From Candidatus Moranbacteria bacterium UBA2206 (GTDB lineage Bacteria; Patescibacteriota; Minisyncoccia; Moranbacterales; UBA2206), in assembly GCA_002328565.1 (NCBI GenBank), contig DCUU01000016.1, positions 1-5,781 on the forward strand: 5,781 nt of DNA, read 5' to 3'. The notes beneath the pieces were generated by a model. It saw nothing but the letters and a program-made list of their open reading frames with translations. It was not told the DNA's origin and did no database searches. The translations under genes were made by a program, and so were the position numbers. Shown here one piece after another: positions 1 through 5,554 of the stretch (its first letter is position 1; every line of letters starts with the position of its first letter).

Positions 1-704
1 CAATCATAAAATTTGGAATCGAAGGTATTCCAGTTTGTGCCGTTACTATCAAGCCATAAATAGTGCGGCATCAATTCTACAGCCACATTTATTCCAGCCC
101 GACGAGCAATCAGAACCTCTTCAATAGTTTCACGACAAGAGGCGTGACAGATAAGGATTTTTATCCCAGGAAATTGAGGCGCCATTCGAAGAATTTTTTT
201 GACATATCCTACTTCGGCATTGATCGAGTGACCCTCCTGCTGGATTACTTTTGGGTGGTCGCAATGAACTGCCAGAACCTTTTTTGCTTTCCAAGCGAGT
301 TCCATGTGTTTCTTGAGTGAACTATTTTTGGCGATGCCACAATCACCAGTAGTCACGATCCTGCCGTTTTCGGCTTTAGGATAAATCTTTATCCCCAACA
401 CGCGTCTAAACTTTAAAGCCATCCAAACCGAAAGATAGTTATGGTCAGTTGCGCCGAAGTATAGGTATTGACGGCCTAATTTCAAACGTTTCTCAGCTTT
501 TATCATGATATACATATAAAATAAAAGCGTGAAAATTGTGACAATTGCAGGATTGGTGTTTGGCATAAAAACAGATATGCCGATTCCCGCCGTCCAAGCT
601 TCCAAAAGCACTTGGTAAATTGTGGTTTTGTGTGCTTGGCGCATATCTCTCCCATGACAATGGGAGTCAAAAAAATATTGTGGTAGCCAGCGTGTTTTTT
701 TCAT
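1..704 (-). CDS. pyrC: Dihydroorotase, 5' portion (runs off left edge)
   Basis: Zn-dependent amidohydrolase that reversibly cyclises N-carbamoyl-L-aspartate to dihydroorotate, the third step of de novo UMP synthesis, in the cytoplasm. The frame is open from an ATG at 704 to the window edge (234 codons seen; the C-terminal part is missing). Visible motifs are DSHCHGRD (residues 13-20, metal ligands H15 and H17, substrate Arg R19) and FMPNTNP (46-52, substrate Asn N49). GIKIYPKA (104-111) has K106 at the carboxylated-lysine position and is followed by TTGDCGI. LAVHCD has H147, ILICHAS has H187, and VELMPHYLWLD spans 209-219. Order and spacing match the E. coli PyrC type (KLYP...TTNS, VHGE, EHITT, TPQHL). 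The metal-binding Asp near the C-terminus lies outside the window. The start is set by a strong Shine-Dalgarno site. It lies 20 nt behind the pyrD-like stop, so co-transcription is likely. Family call confident; exact subclass less so. Confidence 0.88.
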   Translation of the reverse strand, partial: MKKTRWLPQYFFDSHCHGRDMRQAHKTTIYQVLLEAWTAGIGISVFMPNTNPAIVTIFTLLFYMYIMIKAEKRLKLGRQYLYFGATDHNYLSVWMALKFRRVLGIKIYPKAENGRIVTTGDCGIAKNSSLKKHMELAWKAKKVLAVHCDHPKVIQQEGHSINAEVGYVKKILRMAPQFPGIKILICHASCRETIEEVLIARRAGINVAVELMPHYLWLDSNGTNWNTFDSKFYD

Positions 705-708
705 TTTT

Positions 709-715
709 CACCTCC
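709..715 (-). promoter_or_regulatory. Strong Shine-Dalgarno site of pyrC
   Basis: On the minus strand GGAGGTG, preceded by more G residues, ends a few bases before the ATG at 704; the GGAGG core is 6 nt from the start. It is the best ribosome binding site in the window and lies entirely within the 20-nt gap after the pyrD-like stop codon. It fixes the pyrC start and argues that the two genes are translated separately from one mRNA. Confidence 0.85.
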
Positions 716-724
716 CCCTAGCTG

Positions 725-1639
725 TTAAGTGTTAACTGTTCTGATTGTGTGTCTTGCTTCTTCTCCATCACGCCTAAGTGAAGTGCACATAATAACGGAA
801 CTTGCCCCACAGTCAAAGCATTCTTCTGCTTGAGTGACCTTGCTAATTCCTCCGCCAAAAATCATAAATGTAGAAATTGCCTTACGAGTCGCGATGTTAT
901 CCTTAAGGGAAAAGCTATATATTTCCGGTCCAGACATTGCTCCTCCTCCAACATCCTGAAGAGGCGATATAATTCCTGGAAAAACAGTGTTAAAGGATAT
1001 TGCATTTATACCATGCAAAATATCCATACCGGCTTTTTCCCATTCCTGCGCTGCTTCGGTGGGATGCTGAATTCCTTTTTTTATACTGATAATTAGTTTC
1101 GGATTTTTTTTCTTGATTTGTCTGATTGATTCAGCCACAATTGCAATATTATCTACAATACAATGACTTCGGTTAGGACAAGAGGGTACGTATTCTATTA
1201 CATTGAAACCATTTTTGACGGCAATATCGGCGGCATAAACATTCTCAGCAATGACATTTTGAGATTCCTGGGAATAGTCTGCCGCAAAACTTGGGATAAT
1301 ATCAAAACCAAGCTTTTTTACAAGTCCCGCCATCAAAAAATTTAGCCACGCACCCCAATTGGTATGGGAATATGCGTTTAGTAAATCATACTGCCCAACC
1401 TTTTGAACATACCTCCACGTTTTTGGATTATAAAAAATGAAATTTCCGATGTGGTTTTTAAGCGTGGAAGATTTTAGAATTTCAGTCGTATTAGTCATTC
1501 TCAGCAGCATCATGGACGCAGCCATTTCAGGGTGAAATGCGAGAGGCAAAAGCCCCAATCCCCAATGTCCACCAACAGTGGAAACTGATATTGGAGAAAC
1601 AACCCTTCTTCCGTTTATTACAATGCCATTTCTTTTCAT
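725..1639 (-). CDS. pyrD: Dihydroorotate dehydrogenase-like flavoprotein (class 1-like)
   Basis: FMN-dependent TIM-barrel enzyme expected to oxidise dihydroorotate to orotate, the step after dihydroorotase. It is 304 residues, the usual size for a class 1 catalytic subunit, with no N-terminal membrane helix of the class 2 kind. Motifs in order: LKSSTLKNHIGN (55-66, K56 like the flavin/substrate Lys), LLNAYSHTNWG (86-96, matching NSxGLPNxG, N88), EYVPSCPN (149-156, C154 at the catalytic-base position), ISIKK (184-188), INAISFNT (211-218, N212), VGGGAMSGPEI (230-240) and FGGGI plus CGASSVIMCTSL (261-288, FMN phosphate site). Oddity: the Asn normally three residues before the catalytic Cys is Val151. 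The start ATG has GAAAGG 8 nt upstream and no alternative ATG/GTG/TTG before an upstream in-frame stop. No pyrK-like electron-transfer subunit is visible here, so the electron acceptor is unknown. Another DHOD-superfamily flavoenzyme is possible, but the pyrC neighbour favours pyrD. Confidence 0.82.
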   Translation of the reverse strand: MKRNGIVINGRRVVSPISVSTVGGHWGLGLLPLAFHPEMAASMMLLRMTNTTEILKSSTLKNHIGNFIFYNPKTWRYVQKVGQYDLLNAYSHTNWGAWLNFLMAGLVKKLGFDIIPSFAADYSQESQNVIAENVYAADIAVKNGFNVIEYVPSCPNRSHCIVDNIAIVAESIRQIKKKNPKLIISIKKGIQHPTEAAQEWEKAGMDILHGINAISFNTVFPGIISPLQDVGGGAMSGPEIYSFSLKDNIATRKAISTFMIFGGGISKVTQAEECFDCGASSVIMCTSLRRDGEEARHTIRTVNT

Positions 1640-1647
1640 AGCTATAA

Positions 1648-1653
1648 CCTTTC
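1648..1653 (-). promoter_or_regulatory. Ribosome binding site of the pyrD-like gene
   Basis: GAAAGG on the minus strand, 8 nt before the ATG at 1639. Moderate match to the anti-Shine-Dalgarno sequence at good spacing; it supports the chosen start. Confidence 0.6.
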
Positions 1654-1712
1654 TTATTAAGTTTTTAAGATTACAATCCTCCCTATTTTCTCCTTACCTC
1701 AAAGCCTAACGC

Positions 1713-1741
1713 ATACTTTACTAAAAATCAAATCTCGACAA
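1713..1741 (-). promoter_or_regulatory. Weak candidate promoter for the pyr genes
   Basis: On the minus strand TTGTCG (1736-1741, 4 of 6 to TTGACA) is separated by 17 nt from AAGTAT (1713-1718, 3 of 6 to TATAAT). It would start transcription near 1706, leaving a leader of roughly 65 nt before the pyrD-like ATG. Its -35 overlaps the -35 of the opposite-strand candidate. The match is weak and could be chance in AT-rich DNA. Confidence 0.25.
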
Positions 1742-1763
1742 CTGCTTATTTTAGTGATAAACT
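1735..1763 (+). promoter_or_regulatory. Candidate sigma-70-type promoter for the metallo-hydrolase gene
   Basis: TCGACA (1735-1740, 5 of 6 to TTGACA), a 17-nt spacer, then TAAACT (1758-1763, 4 of 6) preceded by an extended -10 TGn (1755-1757). Transcription would begin near 1770, giving a leader of about 110 nt that contains the whole inverted repeat at 1777-1869. It was found by eye and has no direct support. Confidence 0.4.
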
Positions 1764-1776
1764 GGAATAGTTAAAA

Positions 1777-1869
1777 AGTTTATAAAGTTTATAGGGTTTA
1801 TAAAGTTTTAAAGTTTAAAAAAGTCTATGTAGCTTTAAAAACTTTACAAACTTTCCAACTTTATAAACT
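1777..1869 (+). repeat. Long inverted repeat made of ~9-nt AAGTTTATA-like words
   Basis: The left arm (1777-1813) is a run of degenerate 8-9 nt units (AAGTTTATA-like). The right arm (1833-1869) is the same kind of array in reverse complement. The outer helix pairs 1777-1789 with 1857-1869 (13 contiguous bases). After an internal loop, 1797-1809 pairs with 1838-1850 (12 of 13), and 1810-1813 pairs with 1833-1836. The loop is about 19 nt. It ends 12 nt before the ATG of the metallo-hydrolase and would lie in that gene's 5' leader. There is no GC-rich stem plus U-tract, so it is not a standard terminator. Most of the 242-nt gap between the divergent genes is this structure plus the candidate promoters. 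Confidence 0.8.
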
Positions 1870-1881
1870 CTCACTAATTTT

Positions 1882-2544
1882 ATGATTATTCAATATTACG
1901 GGCATTCCTGTTTCAAAATAACTACCAAACCCGCGGGACGAGGCAAAGATGATGTGGTGGTTTTTTTCGATCCCTTTGACAAGTCGGTGGGACTTCGACC
2001 ACCACAAGGGCAAGCTGATTTAGCGCTGGTAAGTCATAATCACGCTGATCATAATAATGTCGAGGCACTCAAAGGTGAACCATATGTGATTGATATCCCA
2101 GGAGAATATAGTGCTAAGGGAGCTAATATTATTGGAATTGCTTCATATCATGATGACAAAAATGGTGCAGAGCGTGGAGAAAATACAATTTTTGTTTTAG
2201 AAGCGGAAGATTTGCGCATTTGTCACTTGGGGGACATTGGAACTGACCTATCAGAAAAACAATTGGAAAAGATAAATGGCATTGATATTTTGATGATACC
2301 GATTGGTGGCGGAGATTATACAATAGATGGTAAAAAAGCTGTAGATATAATCAAAAAAATTGAACCAAAAATTATCATCCCAATGCACTATAAGATAAAA
2401 GGCTCAACAGTGGACATTGATGATGAAAAAGTGTTCTGCAATGAAATTGGAAATTGTCCAAAAGAAAAAGTTTCCAAAATTAATATCAAAAAGAAAGATG
2501 TAGAAGAGAAAGAAATGCAGGTGGTACTGATGGACATTGAATAA
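1882..2544 (+). CDS. Metallo-beta-lactamase-fold hydrolase (UlaG/UPF0173-like)
   Basis: Single-domain metal-dependent hydrolase of 220 residues; no signal peptide or membrane segment, so probably cytoplasmic. The N-terminus MIIQYYGHSCFKI is typical of this subgroup. Metal-binding motifs are SHNHADH (51-57; H52, H54, D56, H57), HLGD (115-118; H115, D118) and PMHY (167-170; H169), in the order expected for a two-metal site. IPGEY (72-76) is another conserved stretch of the subgroup. The C-terminal 25 residues are Lys/Glu rich. The substrate cannot be told from sequence; relatives include UlaG-type lactonases and many uncharacterised proteins. There is no recognisable Shine-Dalgarno site before the ATG, which is chosen because the family N-terminus begins there. 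The gene is flanked on both sides by long inverted repeats and precedes the small membrane protein and gyrA on the same strand; no functional link to gyrase is shown. Confidence 0.88.
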   Translation: MIIQYYGHSCFKITTKPAGRGKDDVVVFFDPFDKSVGLRPPQGQADLALVSHNHADHNNVEALKGEPYVIDIPGEYSAKGANIIGIASYHDDKNGAERGENTIFVLEAEDLRICHLGDIGTDLSEKQLEKINGIDILMIPIGGGDYTIDGKKAVDIIKKIEPKIIIPMHYKIKGSTVDIDDEKVFCNEIGNCPKEKVSKINIKKKDVEEKEMQVVLMDIE

Positions 2545-2548
2545 GTAT

Positions 2549-2671
2549 GAAATAAGTGAAAAAGAAAATAGAAAATAGTTCAAGAAATAAGAAAAAGGAA
2601 ATTAGTTTTTTTATCCTATTTCTAATTTCTTCTATCCTAAACTACTTTCAAATTTCTTCTTAACTAATTTC
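2549..2671 (+). repeat. Long degenerate purine-rich inverted repeat
   Basis: The 147-nt gap between the metallo-hydrolase stop and the next start is almost filled by this structure. The left arm 2549-2605 is A/G rich; the right arm 2615-2671 is its degenerate reverse complement. A hand, gapless comparison gives about 42 of 57 matching positions, with about 24 of 30 in the outer part. The arms are built of variants of GAAATTAG/GAAAATAG-like words. The loop (about 2606-2614) lies in a T-rich stretch that includes a run of seven T (2605-2612 region). It is not a GC-rich terminator; it may act on mRNA stability, weak termination, or as a recombination-prone repeat. Its role is inferred only. Confidence 0.75.
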
Positions 2672-2691
2672 TAAAAAGTATTAGTTCGTAA

Positions 2692-2973
2692 ATGAATAGT
2701 ATATTTAATAAAATAGAAGAAATTAGGCGTCAGCCGGATCATATCCGTCTGCGTTGGGCGTGGGGACTCACGGCTGTGGGAATGTTTTTTATCGTAATTA
2801 TCTGGATGATTTCTTTTTCTGCGCAAATTAGCAGTTTGAAAAGCGAAGAAAAACCTGTAGATAATATAAGCAATGGGAGTGCTATGCAAGAATTGAGTGC
2901 GCAAAAAAAATCTATTGAAGATGCTACGAGTCAATTAAAAAATGTTTTAGGTAAGGAATCACAAAACAAGTAA
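2692..2973 (+). CDS. Small single-pass membrane protein, unknown function
   Basis: 93 residues. An amphipathic, charged N-terminus (1-22, with the stretch DHIRLRW at 16-22) leads into one strongly hydrophobic segment (about 24-44, WGLTAVGMFFIVIIWMISFSA). A polar tail (45-93) follows, whose last part (65-85, QELSAQKKSIEDATSQLKNVL) could be helical or a coiled coil. Positive charges before the helix suggest an N-in, C-out orientation. There is no cleavable signal peptide, catalytic motif or known domain. No clear Shine-Dalgarno site precedes the ATG. The coding case rests on the coherent membrane-protein layout and on the same strand and position between two real genes. I recall similar short proteins with an 'HIRLRW.WG' lead into the helix from CPR genomes, but that is memory, not a search. 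The role is unknown; anchoring or scaffolding is only a guess. Confidence 0.72.
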   Translation: MNSIFNKIEEIRRQPDHIRLRWAWGLTAVGMFFIVIIWMISFSAQISSLKSEEKPVDNISNGSAMQELSAQKKSIEDATSQLKNVLGKESQNK

Positions 2974-2977
2974 TGGC

Positions 2978-3077
2978 TAACCCCATGGAATACGGAACTA
3001 AAATATAACTAAAGTAAAAGATAAATTTATTTAATAATATTGCCTGTGGTTTATTTTATAATTATTCCACGGGGTAA
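2978..3077 (+). promoter_or_regulatory. Inverted repeat in the gyrA leader
   Basis: TAACCCCATGGAATA at 2978-2992 and TATTCCACGGGGTAA at 3063-3077 are reverse complements at 13 of 15 positions, separated by 70 nt of AT-rich DNA. The right arm contains the only G-rich stretch (3071-3074) before the gyrA ATG at 3084. In a read-through transcript the hairpin would hide that weak ribosome binding site; as DNA the two arms could be paired operator half-sites. The high GC content of the arms within AT-rich surroundings makes a chance match unlikely. The function is an inference. Confidence 0.6.
3057..3062 (+). promoter_or_regulatory. gyrA: Candidate gyrA -10 element
   Basis: A perfect TATAAT directly abuts the right arm of the leader inverted repeat. 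No acceptable -35 is seen at 15-19 nt spacing; TTGCCT at 3040-3045 is only 11 nt away. If used, transcription would begin near 3069 with a leader of about 15 nt. An AT-rich -10 with a poor -35 would fit a supercoiling-sensitive gyrase promoter, but this is speculative. Confidence 0.35.
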
Positions 3078-3083
3078 AATCAT

Positions 3084-5549
3084 ATGCCAAAAGAAAAAAT
3101 TCTAGAGGAAAAGCCAGATTTTTCCGCCAATGTTCGCGGTCGTGAGATAACTGAAGAAATTCAACAATCCTATTTGGATTATGCGATGAGCGTGATTGTT
3201 TCGCGCGCCCTGCCTGATGTTCGCGATGGTTTGAAACCAGTGCATCGTCGAATTCTCTACTCGATGTGGCAAAGTGGGCTTCGTGCTAGTGCGAAATTTC
3301 GAAAATCAGCGACAGTAGTTGGAGAAGTGCTTGGAAAATATCATCCGCACGGCGATGTAGCAGTTTATGATTCGATGGTGCGTATGGCGCAAGATTTTTC
3401 TTTGCGTTATCCAATGGTCAAGGGACAAGGAAACTTTGGCTCGATGGATGGCGATGGTGCGGCGGCCTATCGATATACAGAAGCCAAACTTTCCCAAATG
3501 GCGGAAGAAATGTTGTTTGACATTGAAAAAGACACTGTGGATTTTGTGCCAAACTTTGATGGACAACACAAAGAACCGACAGTTCTTCCTGCCGGGCTAC
3601 CGCAACTGCTTCTCAACGGTTCAATGGGAATTGCTGTGGGAATGGCCACTAACATTCCTCCACACAACCTTACCGAACTTATTGACGGGATAAATCATCT
3701 AATTGAAAACCCTGAGGCTTCAATTGAAGATTTATGTGAATTTGTTAAGGGGCCAGATTTTCCAACGGGTGGAATAATTTATAACAAAAAGGATATTGTC
3801 GAAGCCTACAAGACTGGCCGAGGAAAAATTTTGACTCGATCTAAGGCGGACATTGTTGAAACTAAGACGGGAATGTTTCAAATTGTCATTACGGAAATTA
3901 CCTACGCGACTAACAAGTCAACTCTCATTGAAAAAATTGCTGACCTGGTGCACGAGGGAAAAATTTTAGGAATAAAAGATTTGCGTGATGAATCTGACAA
4001 GGATGGTGTGCGAATTGTGGTAGATCTCAAAAAAGACGCCTATCCGCAAAAAGTACTCAATAAACTTTTTTCTCTTACAGACCTTCAAAAGAATTTCGGC
4101 GTGAATATGTTGGCACTGGTCAATGGTATTGAACCGCAAGTGCTCAATCTCAAAGATATTTTGGAAGAATATATCAAGCATCGAAAAATTGTCATCACCA
4201 GAAGAACTAAATTTGATTTGGATAAAGCCAAAGATAGAGCGCATATCTTAGAAGGACTAAAAATTGCGCTTGATAACATTGACGCGGTGATCGACACAAT
4301 CAGAAAATCCCCTACCAAAGAAGAAGCACATAAGAGTTTGATGAAAAAATTCAAACTTTCTGAGCGTCAAGCGACTGCAATTTTGGAAATGAGATTGCAA
4401 ACATTGGCTGGGCTGGAGCGAAAGAAAATTGAAGACGAGCTAGCGGAAAAAATAAAATTGATTGCTGAGTTGGAAGCAATTCTCAAAAGTGAAAAGAAAA
4501 TCGCCAGTATCGTGCAAGAAGAATTGGAAAAGGTGAAGGAAAAATATGGCGATGAAAGGAGAACGAAAGTAATCAAATCTGGTGTAGGAGAATTCAAGCA
4601 AGAAGATCTTGTGCCAAATGAAGAAGCCATCATCACTCTTTCTAAGGACGGTTACATTAAAAGAATGAACCCAACAGTCTATAAGGTGCAAAAGCGTGGA
4701 GGCAAAGGCGTGATCGGTGCCACTACTCGGGAAGGTGATGAAATTCAAAAGATGCTTGGCGTGATGGCGCATGACAATCTTTTGTTTTTCACTAACACGG
4801 GAAAAGTTTTTCAAACTAAGGCTTATGAAATTCCAGAATCAACTCGCATTGCCAAGGGTCAATCAATCGTGAATTTCTTGTCATTGTCCCAAGATGAATC
4901 CATCACGGCGCTCATCCCTTTCAACAAAGATGACAATTATAAGTATCTATTTATGACAACACAGATGGGAACAGTCAAGAAAACTGCCATCTCAGAATTT
5001 GAAAATGTGAGAAGGTCAGGACTAATTGCCATCAAACTCGAAAAGGATGATGCTCTACGTTGGGTGGATGCTACAACTGGGTCGGATGAAGTAGTGGTGA
5101 CCACGAGAAATGGCCAAGCCATTAGATTCAAAGAAGCCGATGTGCGTGGCATGGGTAGAACAGCGGCTGGAGTACGCGGAATCAAACTCAAAAAAGATGA
5201 TGCGGTAGTCGGCATGGATATAGTTTTCAAAAATCAAAAAGGTAATCAACTGCTTGTGATTTCTGAAAATGGATATGGCAAACGATCAGATCTAAAATTC
5301 TACAAAGTGCAAAAGCGCGGTGGTTCAGGAATAAAAACTGCTTCGGTAACTGCCAAAACCGGAAAAATTATCGGCGCCACTATCATCAATATGGATGCAT
5401 TGGACACCGATCTCATTCTTACTTCCGAAAAAGGCCAAATAATCCGCATTCCTCTTTCTTCCGTTTCCGTTTTGGGTCGAGCTACACAAGGCGTGAGAGT
5501 CATGAGACCGCAAGCGGGAGATAAAGTTAGTGCGAGTACAGTTTTATAA
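3084..5549 (+). CDS. gyrA: DNA gyrase subunit A
   Basis: Breakage-reunion subunit of the A2B2 type II topoisomerase that introduces negative supercoils with GyrB and ATP. It has 821 residues, a normal length for the family. The N-terminal winged-helix/tower core includes DYAMSVIVSRALPDVRDGLKP (32-52) and the quinolone region YHPHGDVAVYD (86-96). AAAYRYTE (126-133) has catalytic R130-Y131, and LLLNGSMGIAVGMATNIPPHN (175-195) follows. The coiled-coil gate covers about 380-490, with LSERQATAILEMRLQTLAGLE at 425-445. The C-terminal six-bladed pinwheel starts near 510, with GyrA box QKRGGKG (536-542; canonical QRRGGKG) and a second copy-like motif QKRGGSG (743-749). The GyrA box separates it from ParC. 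Odd points: Val92 replaces the usual Ser of the quinolone site, and the protein ends without an acidic tail. Only a weak GGGG lies 9 nt before the ATG. The gene is followed by a structured repeat and a terminator; no gyrB is in the window. Confidence 0.98.
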   Translation: MPKEKILEEKPDFSANVRGREITEEIQQSYLDYAMSVIVSRALPDVRDGLKPVHRRILYSMWQSGLRASAKFRKSATVVGEVLGKYHPHGDVAVYDSMVRMAQDFSLRYPMVKGQGNFGSMDGDGAAAYRYTEAKLSQMAEEMLFDIEKDTVDFVPNFDGQHKEPTVLPAGLPQLLLNGSMGIAVGMATNIPPHNLTELIDGINHLIENPEASIEDLCEFVKGPDFPTGGIIYNKKDIVEAYKTGRGKILTRSKADIVETKTGMFQIVITEITYATNKSTLIEKIADLVHEGKILGIKDLRDESDKDGVRIVVDLKKDAYPQKVLNKLFSLTDLQKNFGVNMLALVNGIEPQVLNLKDILEEYIKHRKIVITRRTKFDLDKAKDRAHILEGLKIALDNIDAVIDTIRKSPTKEEAHKSLMKKFKLSERQATAILEMRLQTLAGLERKKIEDELAEKIKLIAELEAILKSEKKIASIVQEELEKVKEKYGDERRTKVIKSGVGEFKQEDLVPNEEAIITLSKDGYIKRMNPTVYKVQKRGGKGVIGATTREGDEIQKMLGVMAHDNLLFFTNTGKVFQTKAYEIPESTRIAKGQSIVNFLSLSQDESITALIPFNKDDNYKYLFMTTQMGTVKKTAISEFENVRRSGLIAIKLEKDDALRWVDATTGSDEVVVTTRNGQAIRFKEADVRGMGRTAAGVRGIKLKKDDAVVGMDIVFKNQKGNQLLVISENGYGKRSDLKFYKVQKRGGSGIKTASVTAKTGKIIGATIINMDALDTDLILTSEKGQIIRIPLSSVSVLGRATQGVRVMRPQAGDKVSASTVL

Positions 5550-5554
5550 TTCGC

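Noticed and set aside
63..320. 85-codon plus-strand open frame
   Set aside because: Lies entirely antisense to the dihydroorotase frame, which has clear catalytic motifs; no protein-like features of its own.
830..1345. Plus-strand open frames opposite the pyrD-like gene
   Set aside because: Antisense shadows of a gene with recognisable FMN and active-site motifs; low-complexity, Cys/Ser/Tyr-rich translations.
1678..1683. Strong Shine-Dalgarno-like GGGAGG on the minus strand, upstream of the pyrD-like gene
   Set aside because: No ATG, GTG or usable TTG follows at 4-12 nt, so no leader peptide can be supported; the real start has its own site at 1648-1653.
1862..1867. TATAAA directly before the metallo-hydrolase start as a -10 element
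   Set aside because: No -35 at suitable spacing, and it is part of the repeated word of the inverted array.
2671..2934. 87-codon minus-strand frame opposite the small membrane protein
   Set aside because: The plus-strand frame has a coherent charged-helix-polar membrane layout and fits the gene direction; the minus frame is Ser/Thr/Phe-rich with no sensible layout and covers part of the inverted repeat.
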